A stretch of DNA of 64,000 nucleotides from assembly GCA_009773355.1 (NCBI GenBank), contig WRPG01000012.1, positions 56,810 through 120,809 of the forward strand, read 5' to 3'. Shown piece by piece: positions 1 through 9,294 of the stretch. This DNA comes from Limisphaerales bacterium. Its GTDB lineage: Bacteria; Verrucomicrobiota; Verrucomicrobiia; Limisphaerales; SXTU01. Below the pieces are notes generated by a model. The model worked only from the letters and a program-made list of their open reading frames with translations. It had not been told where the DNA came from and made no database searches. Position 1 is the stretch's first letter. Every line of letters starts with the position of its first letter. Both the position numbers and the translations under genes were made by a program.

Positions 1-2
1 TC

Positions 3-524
3 GGTTGCGCAAGCTGCCACGGCACCTACGACGGCCAGGGCAACGTGCAATGGACCGGCTTGCACACGGACGTCGGCACTGACCCGGCGCGCCTGCGGCT
101 AGTCAACGCCGAGTTCGTCACGGCCTTTCAAGCGAGTCCGCTCGCACAGGTCGGCAAGCTGGCCCCGAGCCGCGGCTATGCGGCGACGCCTTTGACCGGC
201 GTGTGGGCGAACTTCCCCTACCTGCACAACGGCAGCGTGCCCACGCTCTACCATTTGCTCGGGCCGGCGTCCGCCCGCCCGCGCCTCTTCAGCGTCCAAG
301 CCGCGCGGCACTTCGACCGGGTGAAGGTGGGCCAGGCGGTGCGCGACCCGTCCGCCGCCACCGCGCCCGAGGATGAAGCCGAGCTGCTCCGCCTCCACGG
401 CGATGACCGCGACTGGTTCAACGCCGGGCGCACCGGCTGCGACAACGGCGGCCACGACTTCTGGTCGCGGATCAAGACCGAGGAGAACCGCTTGGACCTC
501 ATCGAGTATCTCAAGACGCTGTGA
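3..524 (+). CDS. C-type cytochrome, C-terminal part (5' end outside window)
   Basis: The reading frame is open from the first bases of the window, so the gene is cut by the left edge. The first visible residues form a covalent heme-binding motif, CASCH, at 6-20. Near positions 205-245 is the stretch GVWANFPYLHNGSVPTL, typical of the second half of cytochrome c peroxidase-like and di-heme 'thiol oxidoreductase-like' proteins common in PVC bacteria. This suggests a periplasmic electron carrier or peroxidase-like enzyme. The missing N-terminal part would carry the signal peptide and any first heme, so the subfamily cannot be fixed. The C-terminus, ending in an ENRLDLIEYLKTL-like helix, is usual for the family. 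Confidence 0.8.
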   Translation, partial: GCASCHGTYDGQGNVQWTGLHTDVGTDPARLRLVNAEFVTAFQASPLAQVGKLAPSRGYAATPLTGVWANFPYLHNGSVPTLYHLLGPASARPRLFSVQAARHFDRVKVGQAVRDPSAATAPEDEAELLRLHGDDRDWFNAGRTGCDNGGHDFWSRIKTEENRLDLIEYLKTL

Positions 525-575
525 GCCAAAGCGCTGCCGTTGACGACGCGTCAGTGCCCGGCCCAAACTCCGCGC

Positions 576-2741
576 GTGAACCAAATTGCCTCCCCATTCA
601 CGCGCCACCTTGCTCCCGCCGTGCTGAAGCCGGCCGGCCTCCTATCCGCGATCTGGCTGCTCTGCGCTTGCTTGCCGGCGGCGGAGCCAGCTCCCAAGCC
701 CGTCAAAACCGTCCGCCTGCTGACGGTGGGCAACAGTTTCTCGGCAAACGCCACGCGGCAGCTCGGCAACCTCGTGACCAACGCGGGCCATGTGCTCATT
801 CACCAGCCCATCGTGGTGGGCGGAGCGTCGCTGGAGCTGCACTGGGGCCGGGCGGCGGCGTTTGAGAAGGACGCCACCAGCACCAACGGCCTCTACTCGA
901 ACAAGCAAAGCCTGCGGCAGATGCTCGGCGCGCAGCCGTGGGACTTCGTCACCATCCAGCAGGCGAGCCTCAAGAGCCACGATGCCGCGACTTACCGGCC
1001 GTTCGCGAAGCAGCTTCACGACTACATCAAGCAGCACGCGCCCAAGGCCGAGGTGTTGATGCACCAGACCTGGGCCTATCGCGTGGATGACCCGCGCTTC
1101 GCCGTCGCTGCGCCCAAGGCCGGCGAGCCGAAGACGCAGGCCGACATGTATCGGATGCTCACGAGCGCCTACACGACCATCGCCGCCGAGTTGGGCCTCC
1201 GCCGTCTCCCGGTGGGCGACGCCTTCTACTTCGCCGACACTGACCCAAAGTGGGGCTATCAACGGGACGCGAAGTATGACTTCAAGGACAAGGCCCAGAC
1301 CGCGTTGCCAGAACAAAAGCACTCGCTCCACGTCGGCTGGCGCAGGGCGAAGGGCAAGGACGGCAAGGAGTCGCTCGGCATGGACGGCCATCACGCGAAC
1401 ATGGCCGGCGAGTATCTGGGCGCGTGCGTGTGGTATGAAGTGCTCTTCGGCGAGAGCGTGGTGGGCAATGGGTTCGTCACGCCGGGGCTGGACAAGAGTT
1501 ACGCGCGTTTCTTGCAGGAGACGGCGCACAAGGCGGTCATGGCCTCGGCGAACCGAAAATTATCGTCGGCAAACGGCCCTGACTGGACCGCACAGGCGCT
1601 CGCCGACGCCAAACAGGACCGCACGAGCATCCCCTACGACGGCAAGACGCCGAACAAGCTCGTGTGCGACACCACGCTGCGGCTGTTGCCCGACGGCTCG
1701 TGGGCGCTCTTCATGCTGGCCGGCGATGACTTCGAGCCGTCGCCGAAAAACTACGTCGGCCTCACACGCAGCAAAGACGAGGGCCGCACCTGGACACCGC
1801 TGGAGCCGGTGGAAATCGGCTTCCCGCGCGAGGGCAAGACCAGCGGGCAGGGGCCAACCGAGCTGCTCGTGCGCGGCAGGCGCAGCACACTCTTCTTCTC
1901 CACGCACTCGCAGACGTGGGGCCGCGACTGGCAGTCGTGGTTCATGCACAGCGACGATTCGTGCCGGACGTGGAGCAAGCCCGAGCCGGTGCCGGGCCGC
2001 CTCGGCAAGTTCACCTTCATCCGCAACCACATCGTCGCGCGCGACGGGCGCATCATCCTCCCCTTCCAGCACTACCTCGGTCCGCCCGCCGGCACGCCGC
2101 CGCCCGCGCCGGAGGAGAAGCCGTGGCACAAGACGCTCTTCCATTACGTCAGCAACCCGCGCAACGGCGTGCTCATCAGCCGCGACGGCGGCAAGACCTG
2201 GAGCGAGCACGGCAACGTGCGCCTCACCGACAACGACCGTTATCACGGCTGGGCGGAGAACAATCTCGCCGAACTCAGCGACGGCCGCATCGCGATGATC
2301 ATTCGCGCCGACCGGCTCGGCGGCGTGCTCTACTACGCGGAGTCCAAGGACGGCGGGAAGACGTGGCCGGAGTTCGCCGTGAAGACGGACATCCCCAACC
2401 CCGGCTCGAAGGCCACGCTCTACCCGCTGGGCGGCGACACGGTCGCGATGCTGCACAATCCGAACCCCACGCACCGCAGCCCGCTGGCGTTGTGGATTTC
2501 CTTCGACGGCCTCAAGACCTGGCCCTACCGCCGCGTGCTCGTGCCCGAGTCCTGCGACGGCCCGAAAGGCCGGCTGAACTACCCCGACGGTTTTGTGAGC
2601 GGGGACAAGCAATGGCTGCACTTCGCCTTCGACGACAACCGCCACCGCGCCGTCCACTACAGCGCCAAGCTGCCGCCGGCGCGCACGAATACAAGGTCAT
2701 CCCCCGCAACTCCCGTGGCGACGGCCCGGAGAGCGCGGTGA
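576..2741 (+). CDS. Secreted two-domain protein: DUF4886 (SGNH-like) plus sialidase/BNR-repeat domain
   Basis: The frame is open from a TTG at 540, but I prefer the GTG at 576 because it puts a signal peptide (hydrophobic core [14 protein letters not shown], then an AAEP cleavage region) at the N-terminus. Residues about 45-330 match the DUF4886 SGNH-hydrolase-like family: [10 protein letters not shown] carries the Gly-Asn-Ser block, and [14 protein letters not shown] near residue 270 carries an Asp-x-x-His block. Residues about 360-710 resemble a sialidase six-bladed propeller, with Asp-box motifs [24 protein letters not shown] and SKDGGKTW at roughly 398, 458, 535 and 589. A role in trimming host or environmental glycans is plausible but inferred. 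The last ~20 residues look out of frame: the +1 frame from about 2680 to 2761 reads like the end of a fibronectin type III domain. Confidence 0.8.
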   Translation: MNQIASPFTRHLAPAVLKPAGLLSAIWLLCACLPAAEPAPKPVKTVRLLTVGNSFSANATRQLGNLVTNAGHVLIHQPIVVGGASLELHWGRAAAFEKDATSTNGLYSNKQSLRQMLGAQPWDFVTIQQASLKSHDAATYRPFAKQLHDYIKQHAPKAEVLMHQTWAYRVDDPRFAVAAPKAGEPKTQADMYRMLTSAYTTIAAELGLRRLPVGDAFYFADTDPKWGYQRDAKYDFKDKAQTALPEQKHSLHVGWRRAKGKDGKESLGMDGHHANMAGEYLGACVWYEVLFGESVVGNGFVTPGLDKSYARFLQETAHKAVMASANRKLSSANGPDWTAQALADAKQDRTSIPYDGKTPNKLVCDTTLRLLPDGSWALFMLAGDDFEPSPKNYVGLTRSKDEGRTWTPLEPVEIGFPREGKTSGQGPTELLVRGRRSTLFFSTHSQTWGRDWQSWFMHSDDSCRTWSKPEPVPGRLGKFTFIRNHIVARDGRIILPFQHYLGPPAGTPPPAPEEKPWHKTLFHYVSNPRNGVLISRDGGKTWSEHGNVRLTDNDRYHGWAENNLAELSDGRIAMIIRADRLGGVLYYAESKDGGKTWPEFAVKTDIPNPGSKATLYPLGGDTVAMLHNPNPTHRSPLALWISFDGLKTWPYRRVLVPESCDGPKGRLNYPDGFVSGDKQWLHFAFDDNRHRAVHYSAKLPPARTNTRSSPATPVATARRAR

Positions 2742-2915
2742 GTGTGGTCAACGTGAGCTGATTCCTCCCCTCCCTCGCCCTCACGGGACGGCGACCAGCC
2801 TTTCGGCCTGTGGAGCGACACCGTGCAAATCGCGGTGCAGGGGTGAGAGGACGCCACTCTACCACTGAAGGGGCTCGCAGCAGGAGCCGCACAATCGGTC
2901 CCACCAGATGAACAG

Positions 2916-4910
2916 CTACTCTGAAAACTGCTTCAACTTGTCCTCGAAAAATCCAAACGAGAGCCGCAACATCTGAAAGTCATCTTCGGCTATTAGCTTC
3001 GCGTGAGCATCGGCGCGGTGCTCGTTAATCAGCTCAAGGTGACGAAGTGCCTTGTTTTGGTCAGGGCCGATGATGTGTTTGAAGCAATCCCAATGCTTCG
3101 AGATCATCTTCCTCAAATCTTCCCAATAAATCTGGCCCTTCTCTGGGCTAAAGAGCTCGGAGTATTCAAGACCAGCGAGCGTCGTGTTCCGCGCTTTTCC
3201 AAAGATGTCGAGAACCTTCTGCTTTGCGTCGGCGTTGCCGTAGAACACTTGGAGCATATTGCGGCAAAGCAGGCGCAGCTTGGGTTCGAGCTTGTTTCTT
3301 CGCTCTGAAATCTCGGCCCATTTCTCCTGGTTCGTGAGATTAAGTCTTTGAAAGCGCGCTTCGCGGGATAAAAACTCCTTTAGCGCGTCCACCCGGAACA
3401 CGAATTCGTCTCCTTGAAGTTCAATGATGCCGTAGCCTTGCAAATGCTCTGTGTAAGCAGGGTCAGCAGTTGCGAAAAGGTCGAAGGATTTGTGGTCGCC
3501 TAAGGCTAAGAATTTTAACATTTCATACTCATTGGGGTAGTGCTCCCTCAAGACAATGAGGATCATTTCGAAATAACCACGCCCTTCCCGGATAAACTGC
3601 TTTTTCGCCTTCTCATAGAGCGCCTTTCCGACTGCGACAGGGCGCTGAGAATCTGCGATTCGATGGATCGCACTGCAAAGATGCCGGATGAGATAAGGGT
3701 GCCCACCAAAGTCTTCGGTCAACTGAGAGTAAACGAATTCATCAAAATCCAACCCCATTAACCTTCCAAGCCGTCGCACCATTTCCCGAGTTTGAACTGA
3801 TGAAAAGCGCGGAATGTAAATGCGAGGAAATTGGGCGAAAATCGGATTGTCTACGTCCTTAATTTTCGGCTGTTCATTGCAGCGCGGATTTGTCCCAACG
3901 ATGAGGTAGCTGAACAAGCCGGACTTGCGCTGAAACAACGAGCGCATCGTTTGCCAGAAAAGGACAAAATCCAAATCGTCACGCCAGTGCGCCGAGGGGG
4001 ACAAGCCGGGCGAAGCGTTCTCAATCTCATCGAAAGTGAGAAGAATCGATTTCTTCCCGACGGCTTCGTGCAGTTTGAGAAAATACTTCTCAAACAAGTC
4101 AGCCGCCCGTTCCGGTGTGAATTCCGATTCGAGCCCGAGACGGACGTCAGAACCGCAGGCAGCACGCGCCTCGTTTAAGACATACCAGAGTGCCTGATTC
4201 CAACGCCGTTGGTGAAAGGCTGGCGTCTGGCAGTCAATGAACGCTGAGTAGAAGCCATGAGCCGCAAGTGCTCTCTGGACGCCGTAGATCACTGAAGTTT
4301 TCCCTGCCTTTCGCAGGCCGAAAAGTGCAGAAACTTGGTCCGTTCGATGCCGATCGACAAGTTGGTGAATTAAGTCTGTCCTGCCGAAAAAGAATAAATC
4401 AGTTTTGAGGGGCGATTCAGATGCGAAGAGGTCACGGGTGTAGAAATGTGCGCGCAGTCTATTCCGGAAAAAGTGCGTGTCCGCGTTTGGACGCCTCAAC
4501 TCCGAATAAGTAAACGGGACGACAATCTGGGCTTCGGTATCATTTTGCAATAGCTGCCGGAGTTTCTGCTCTGAAGCTTCATCTTTGCTGACAACCAAGC
4601 TGCAAATCCTGTCCACCCGTAAATGAGGGAAATGGGATTGCGCCTTGCCAATTGCGTCAAGTATCCGCGGGTGAAAGTCGTCGTAAGGGCTGAACACGCA
4701 CACCAACTCGCGCTCAAGGTTAAAGGCGTGTTGCAGATTGTCTGTGGGCTTAACCAGAATGAATTTGTAGGTGCTTGCTTGAGTAAAATGCAGCGCGTGA
4801 CCGCTGTTCGTCACATACCACTCCTTCGAAATAGTGTTGATGATCGCGCGTTCGTCGTGGTCGAACTGCGCGAGGTTAAAGTCTTTGTGGATTCCTGGTG
4901 TCGTCGCCAT
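2916..4910 (-). CDS. STAND/AAA-type ATPase with HEPN-like C-terminus
   Basis: The 664-residue protein has an N-terminal region (about 1-165) with no family I recognise, then a P-loop NTPase module. Walker A is GLRKAGKTS near residues 196-204; the hydrophobic strand plus acidic residues ILLTFDEIEN near 288 is Walker B; GRTDLI just before the P-loop resembles the entry of STAND/MNS ATPases. Residues about 330-480 look like the sensor and winged-helix part. The C-terminal ~130 residues are helical and contain EHRADAHAK near 629-637, which recalls the R..H signature of HEPN nucleases, though with three rather than four intervening residues. Lone STAND proteins of this kind are often anti-phage effectors; that role is inferred. 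It stands alone, with clearly lower GC than its neighbours. Confidence 0.7.
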   Translation of the reverse strand: MATTPGIHKDFNLAQFDHDERAIINTISKEWYVTNSGHALHFTQASTYKFILVKPTDNLQHAFNLERELVCVFSPYDDFHPRILDAIGKAQSHFPHLRVDRICSLVVSKDEASEQKLRQLLQNDTEAQIVVPFTYSELRRPNADTHFFRNRLRAHFYTRDLFASESPLKTDLFFFGRTDLIHQLVDRHRTDQVSALFGLRKAGKTSVIYGVQRALAAHGFYSAFIDCQTPAFHQRRWNQALWYVLNEARAACGSDVRLGLESEFTPERAADLFEKYFLKLHEAVGKKSILLTFDEIENASPGLSPSAHWRDDLDFVLFWQTMRSLFQRKSGLFSYLIVGTNPRCNEQPKIKDVDNPIFAQFPRIYIPRFSSVQTREMVRRLGRLMGLDFDEFVYSQLTEDFGGHPYLIRHLCSAIHRIADSQRPVAVGKALYEKAKKQFIREGRGYFEMILIVLREHYPNEYEMLKFLALGDHKSFDLFATADPAYTEHLQGYGIIELQGDEFVFRVDALKEFLSREARFQRLNLTNQEKWAEISERRNKLEPKLRLLCRNMLQVFYGNADAKQKVLDIFGKARNTTLAGLEYSELFSPEKGQIYWEDLRKMISKHWDCFKHIIGPDQNKALRHLELINEHRADAHAKLIAEDDFQMLRLSFGFFEDKLKQFSE

Positions 4911-5042
4911 AGCGTATTCAGAGTTCGACTAGCGTTCTGACTAACCGTTTACAAGCAGCCGTGCCTGGCTGACTGCTGTCCTGTCTTTTCCAAGAGTCCA
5001 TGCGGCACGGCACTCATGTCGAAGTGGAGTCTTGCTCCACCT

Positions 5043-6614
5043 TCACGCCCAATACCGGTAGTTCACGTCGGGGAAGAGGTTGTCCAGCCACTCGATGCGC
5101 GTGAGCCACGGTTCGTCCACGCGCGTGAGGGTGAGCATCTCGTGCAGGGCGATGAAGCGCAGGAGGTGGTCCTTCACCCGCTTGCGCGCGTAGTCCGGGC
5201 TGGTGCCGGTGCGCAGGATGAAGGGCCAGTCGCTGGATTGCGCGAGGAGGAGTTCGCGCGCGGCCTGGTTCAGCGCGCGGAGGGTGAGGCCGGCGGCCTC
5301 GGGGTGCGCGCGGGCCAGGGCGGTCATGCGCTCCTGCGCCACGGTCAGGTGCGGGAGAATCCACTCGTTGGTCTCGTTGAGCCAGAGTTTCCAGTAGCCT
5401 TCCTCGCCCCAGCTCGACGGGCTGGGCCGGACGATTTGCAGGGTGGCGTTTTCCTTCAGGTAGTCGCTGGGCGTGACGAACTTGAAGTCCTGCTGGTCGT
5501 AGTGGGCCTTGCGCACGAAGAGGTCGAGGAAGTCGGGGCCTTCATACCACCAGTGGCCGAACAACTCGGCGTCGTAGGGCGCGACGATGAGCGGCGGACG
5601 GTCCATGATTTCGCCGAGCTTGCGGGCCTGCTCGCGGCGGGCGTCGAGGAAGTGGCTGGCGTGGTCCTCGACGGCCGCCAGCGCGAGGGCGCGGTCATAG
5701 ACTTCCTTGTCGGGCGTGGGGCCGGTGATGCGGCAATACTTGAGGCCGGTGAAGCCGCGCAGGTCCGGGCTGGGCAGATAGGGGCGGACGTAGTCGAAGT
5801 CGAGGTCGAAGCCCACGTCGCGGTAGAAGTCGCGATAGCGCGGGTCGCCGGGGTAGCCCTCGTTGCGGCTCCAGACCTGGCGGGCGGATTCGAGGTCGCG
5901 CGCGAAGGCGGCGATGCCGTTGGGCGTGAGCACGGGGGCGAAGACGCCGTAGCGCGGGCGCGGGCGGGCGTGCAGCAACCCGTGGGTGTCCATGATGAAC
6001 CAGCGGATGTTCGCCTCCTGCAACACGGCCTCGACGCCCTCGACGTAGGCGCATTCGGGCAGCCAGATGCCGCGTGGGTCGCAGCCGAAGCAGCTCCGGT
6101 AGTGGTCGCGCGCGGTGAGGATTTGCGCGCGGACGGAGGGCGGATGATTCAGCAACGGCAAGAGCGCGTGCGTGGCGGCGGTGGTGATGATTTCGAGCCG
6201 GCCGGCTTCCTGGAACTTGCGGAACGCGCCGACGAGGTTGCGCCCGTAGGCGAAGTAAGTCGCGCGCAGGCTGGTGAGCCGCTGGTGATACATCCACGCG
6301 AGCTCGCGAAACTCGCGGTCCCAGTGCGTGCGGTGGATTTCCTTGTCGGCGAGTTCGAGCAGGCCTTCGAGATGCCGCACGTAGCGGTCTTGCAGGAGCG
6401 GGTCCAGGAGCATCGCGCAGAGCGTGGGCGAGAGCGTGAGCGTGAGGCGCGTCTCCATGCCGAGCGCCTGCCAGCCTTCCATCACTTGGATGAGCGGGAG
6501 GTAAGTCTCCGTGACCGCCTCGAACAGCCAGCTCTCTTCCAGAAAGCGGTCGTGCTCCGGATGGCGCACAAAGGGCAGGTGCGCGTGCAGCACGAGGGCG
6601 AGGCGGCTTTGCAT
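5043..6614 (-). CDS. GH57 1,4-alpha-glucan branching enzyme
   Basis: The 523-residue product matches GH57/DUF1957 branching enzymes, which transfer alpha-1,4-glucan segments to alpha-1,6 positions during glycogen synthesis in the cytoplasm. The N-terminus LVLHAHLPFVRHPE is the family's first conserved block. The nucleophile motif GIWLPECAY places Glu187, and APYDAELFGHWWYEGP places the acid/base Asp348, so both catalytic residues are present. A C-terminal helical region with the conserved SSDWPF stretch also fits. Length agrees with the TK1436-type enzymes. No other glycogen genes are adjacent. Confidence 0.9.
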   Translation of the reverse strand: MQSRLALVLHAHLPFVRHPEHDRFLEESWLFEAVTETYLPLIQVMEGWQALGMETRLTLTLSPTLCAMLLDPLLQDRYVRHLEGLLELADKEIHRTHWDREFRELAWMYHQRLTSLRATYFAYGRNLVGAFRKFQEAGRLEIITTAATHALLPLLNHPPSVRAQILTARDHYRSCFGCDPRGIWLPECAYVEGVEAVLQEANIRWFIMDTHGLLHARPRPRYGVFAPVLTPNGIAAFARDLESARQVWSRNEGYPGDPRYRDFYRDVGFDLDFDYVRPYLPSPDLRGFTGLKYCRITGPTPDKEVYDRALALAAVEDHASHFLDARREQARKLGEIMDRPPLIVAPYDAELFGHWWYEGPDFLDLFVRKAHYDQQDFKFVTPSDYLKENATLQIVRPSPSSWGEEGYWKLWLNETNEWILPHLTVAQERMTALARAHPEAAGLTLRALNQAARELLLAQSSDWPFILRTGTSPDYARKRVKDHLLRFIALHEMLTLTRVDEPWLTRIEWLDNLFPDVNYRYWA

Positions 6615-6677
6615 GGCGGGGATTGAAGCGGAACCGGCGTCGCGCGAAAAGTTTTTTAGGCCGGAGGACGATGCAAG

Positions 6678-7100
6678 TTACTTCTGGAACAGCTCCCTCA
6701 CCGAGGGCCGCGCCAGCACCAGCAGCGTGAACACGCCCAGCACGGTGCCGAACGGCATGAAGATGCAGCCGACGCCCGCCACGACCTGGCAGAAGAGGTA
6801 GCGGCGACGGCGGGACAGGTTGCGCCCGGCCAGCACGAACAGCAGCGCGAGCGTCCAGCCGGCGAGAATCATTCCCGCAGCGAACACGACGAAAATCCAC
6901 GCGAGAAACTCCGGCGGCGGGCGGGGCTTGAAGGCCTCGGGCTTGAGCAGCATGAACACGCCGATGCCGAGGTGGATGAACGGGAAGCAGGCGAACAGCG
7001 CCGTCAGTCCGCCGACGACGTAGTGGAAGACCGTCAGCAGCCGCAGGTGTTCCGCGTCTTGGTTCGCGGGCACCGTGGGTGGAGCCGGAGGTTCGCTCAT
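6678..7100 (-). CDS. Small integral membrane protein, unknown function
   Basis: I place the start at the ATG at 7100 (MSEPPAPP) rather than further upstream, because the extra residues have no conserved character and the Pro-rich cytoplasmic head followed by membrane segments is typical. The 140-residue product shows about four hydrophobic segments: FHYVVGGLTALFACFPFIHLG, FLAWIFVVFAAGMILAG / WTLALLFVLAG, and a C-terminal VVAGVGCIFMPFGTVLGVF. A short basic loop, RNLSRRRRY, sits between them. I recognise this as a recurrent hypothetical membrane protein type in PVC genomes, but no function is known to me. It lies between the branching enzyme and mutL on the same strand. Confidence 0.65.
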   Translation of the reverse strand: MSEPPAPPTVPANQDAEHLRLLTVFHYVVGGLTALFACFPFIHLGIGVFMLLKPEAFKPRPPPEFLAWIFVVFAAGMILAGWTLALLFVLAGRNLSRRRRYLFCQVVAGVGCIFMPFGTVLGVFTLLVLARPSVRELFQK

Positions 7101-7154
7101 GGGACACGGAGAGATTGAACCGCCTCGCGAGGTTTGCAATCCGCGACTGGCCGC

Positions 7155-9170
7155 CTACTGCACCCGACCAAACTTCTTCTCCAGCTCCTTCAGGCTCATC
7201 TCGATGAGCGTGGGGCGGCCATGCGGGCAGGTGTAGGGCATCCGGCAGCGGCGCAGGTCGGCGACGAGGTTTTCCAGCTCCGGGCCGGCGAGCGGGTCGT
7301 TGGCCTTCACGGCGTGGCGGCAGACGGTTTTGGCGATGACATCCTCGCCGAGGCGCAGCGCGTTGACGCCTTCCCCGGCGGACTTGAGCGCGTCCACGAG
7401 TTCGACCACGAAGCGCCGGGCGTCGGGGATTTTTGCGAAGGGCGGCAGCGCTTCGAGGAGAAAGGTGCGCTCGCCAAACTCGCTCAGGCCCACGCCGAGG
7501 CGCGAGAGGATGGGCAGTTGCTTGCGGAGGAATTCCACGTCGCGCACGGACAGCTCGACAGTCTCGGGGAGCAACAACCGTTGCGAGTTCGCCTCGCCGC
7601 CGGCTTCGAGCCGGTCGAGCATCTGCTCGAAGAGAACTCGCTCGTGCGCCGCGTGCTGGTCCATGAGCACGAGGCCGCGGTCGCTCTCCAGCACGACGTA
7701 GAGCCGGCCAATGACGCCGACGAGGCGGAGCGGGACGGAGAGCAATGGGGAATGGGGCGCGGTGAATGCCGGCTGCGCGCCGGCTGCTGACGGCTGTCCG
7801 CTGAAGCCCATCGGCAAGGGCGTTTGCTTCGGCGCGCTCGCGGGCCAGTCGGGGATGGGCTTGCCGGGGAGCGATGGGAAGAAATCCGGTGGAGCGGCGG
7901 CCGGTTGGTGGGGCGAGACTCCCGGCGAGCCGGCGGCAGTTTTGGGAAGGGAAGGGGATGGCTCGTCAGGAGCCTCGCCCCACCGGGCGCGCTGCTGCGC
8001 GTCCGGCTCGGGTGCGCTTGGCGGTGACGGAATCTCACTTGAGGAAGGGACGCGCAGGCCGACCGGCAGGTCGGCCCTACCAGCCGCATGAAAGTTCAGC
8101 AGCGTGTCGCGGATGGCCTGCGTGACGAACGTGCGGACGGCGCGCTCGTGGTGGAATTTCACCTCGCGCTTGGCCGGATGAATGTTCACGTCCACCTGAG
8201 CAGGATCGAGTTCGAGGAAGAGGCACGCGACGGGGTAGCGGCCCTTCATCAACGCGGTGTGGTAGCCCTCGATGAGCGCGAAGTTCAGCGCGCGGTTCTC
8301 GATGGGCCGGCGGTTGACAAAGAGGTGCTGGTCATCGCGCGAGCCGCGCGAGACGCCGGGTGCGCCGATGAAACCCCACAGCCTGAGTTTCGAGTTTGGG
8401 GTTTCGAGTTTGGAGTTGAGTTCGGGTTCAGCGGGGTCGCGGAGTTCCTCGTAGGTTCCCTGTGTGTCCACGGTGAGGAGTTTCAGGTCGGTGCCATGGA
8501 GCGCGCGGAGGCGTTCGCGGAGCGCGGCGAACTGGCCGGCGGGGTCGCCCGCAGGCGGCGTGGCGGGCAGTTGAAAAATCGTGCGGCTGTCGGTGGTGAA
8601 GGTGAAGGCGACGTGTGGGTGCGCCAGCGCGGCGAGCGTGAGGTAGTGGTGGATGTGGGCGCGCTCGGTCTCCTCGGTGCGGAGGAACTTCCGGCGCGCG
8701 GGCAGGTTGTAGAAAAGCTGCCGCACCTCGACGCTCGTGCCGGACGGCGCTCCGGCGGAACGCACTTCCAGCAGCTTGCCGCCGTGGACAATGACCTGCG
8801 TGGCCTCGGGCGACTCGCTGTCCCGTTCGCGGGTGGTGAGCGTGAAGCGGCTCACGCTGGCGATGCTCGGCAGCGCCTCGCCGCGAAAGCCCATCGTGGA
8901 GATGCGGAAAAGGTCGTCGGCGTTCCGCACCTTGCTGGTCGCATGGCGTTCGAGACAGAGCAACGCGTCGTCGCGGCTCATGCCCAGACCGTCATCCGTC
9001 ACCCGGACGAGGCCGCGTCCGCCGGCGAGCACATCCACGGTGAGGTGCGCGGCCTGGGCGTCGAGGGCGTTCTCGACCAGCTCCTTCACCACGCTGGCCG
9101 GGCGCTCGATCACCTCGCCGGCGGCGATTTGATTGGCGACTTGCTCGGGCAGCAGGCGGATGCGGTTCAT
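7155..9170 (-). CDS. mutL: DNA mismatch repair endonuclease MutL
   Basis: The 671-residue protein starts MNRIRLLPEQVANQIAAGEV, the invariant MutL N-terminus, and carries the GHKL ATPase motifs (ELVENALDA, DDGLGM, ATSK, GFRGEAL). The C-terminal dimerisation domain has DQHAAHERVLFE near residue 501, matching the DQHA(X)2E(X)4E metal-binding endonuclease motif, plus CRHAVKAND and CPHGRPT, so it should nick DNA. No mutS is in the window. The protein is interrupted by repeat-derived stretches: NSKLETPNSKLRL around residues 245-262, RADLPVGL near 365, and a 78-bp palindromic element at about 395-421 in the linker. All keep the frame, and those in the linker are probably tolerated because it is disordered. 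Confidence 0.97.
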   Translation of the reverse strand: MNRIRLLPEQVANQIAAGEVIERPASVVKELVENALDAQAAHLTVDVLAGGRGLVRVTDDGLGMSRDDALLCLERHATSKVRNADDLFRISTMGFRGEALPSIASVSRFTLTTRERDSESPEATQVIVHGGKLLEVRSAGAPSGTSVEVRQLFYNLPARRKFLRTEETERAHIHHYLTLAALAHPHVAFTFTTDSRTIFQLPATPPAGDPAGQFAALRERLRALHGTDLKLLTVDTQGTYEELRDPAEPELNSKLETPNSKLRLWGFIGAPGVSRGSRDDQHLFVNRRPIENRALNFALIEGYHTALMKGRYPVACLFLELDPAQVDVNIHPAKREVKFHHERAVRTFVTQAIRDTLLNFHAAGRADLPVGLRVPSSSEIPSPPSAPEPDAQQRARWGEAPDEPSPSLPKTAAGSPGVSPHQPAAAPPDFFPSLPGKPIPDWPASAPKQTPLPMGFSGQPSAAGAQPAFTAPHSPLLSVPLRLVGVIGRLYVVLESDRGLVLMDQHAAHERVLFEQMLDRLEAGGEANSQRLLLPETVELSVRDVEFLRKQLPILSRLGVGLSEFGERTFLLEALPPFAKIPDARRFVVELVDALKSAGEGVNALRLGEDVIAKTVCRHAVKANDPLAGPELENLVADLRRCRMPYTCPHGRPTLIEMSLKELEKKFGRVQ
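7907..7984. repeat. Palindromic element inside mutL
   Basis: Arms 7907-7931 and 7960-7984 (25 bp) match as reverse complements at 22 of 25 positions (GGTGGGGCGAGACTCCCGGC against GGCTCGTCAGGAGCCTCGCC). It encodes part of the MutL linker in frame. Confidence 0.8.
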
Positions 9171-9210
9171 CGCGGTGCGGAAGTGTCGGCTGCGGACGGG
9201 GAAGGGGGCA

Positions 9211-9290
9211 AGTGTTCAGTAATCAGTATTCAGTTTTCAGTCAGCGGTCGGAGCATGGGGACGCCCACTGAACACTGGTTACTGAATACT
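9211..9290. repeat. CAGTGTTCAGTAATCAGT inverted repeat
   Basis: AGTGTTCAGTAATCAGTATT begins at 9211, and the reverse, CACTGAACACTGGTTACTG, starts at 9267. It fills the gap between mutL and the histidine kinase and belongs to the same family as 55391-55474. Confidence 0.85.
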
Positions 9291-9294
9291 TCCC

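Noticed and set aside
2797..2875. tRNA-like sequence on the minus strand: CTTCAGTGGTAGAGTGG resembles a D-arm and CCTCTCACC a Glu-type anticodon loop.
   Set aside because: The anticodon stem does not pair, no T-loop of the GTTCGAAT type is present on that strand, and the acceptor ends do not match. At best a decayed tRNA-Glu remnant.
5016..6626. Long plus-strand frame opposite the GH57 gene.
   Set aside because: The minus strand carries complete GH57 motifs with both catalytic residues; the plus frame has none.
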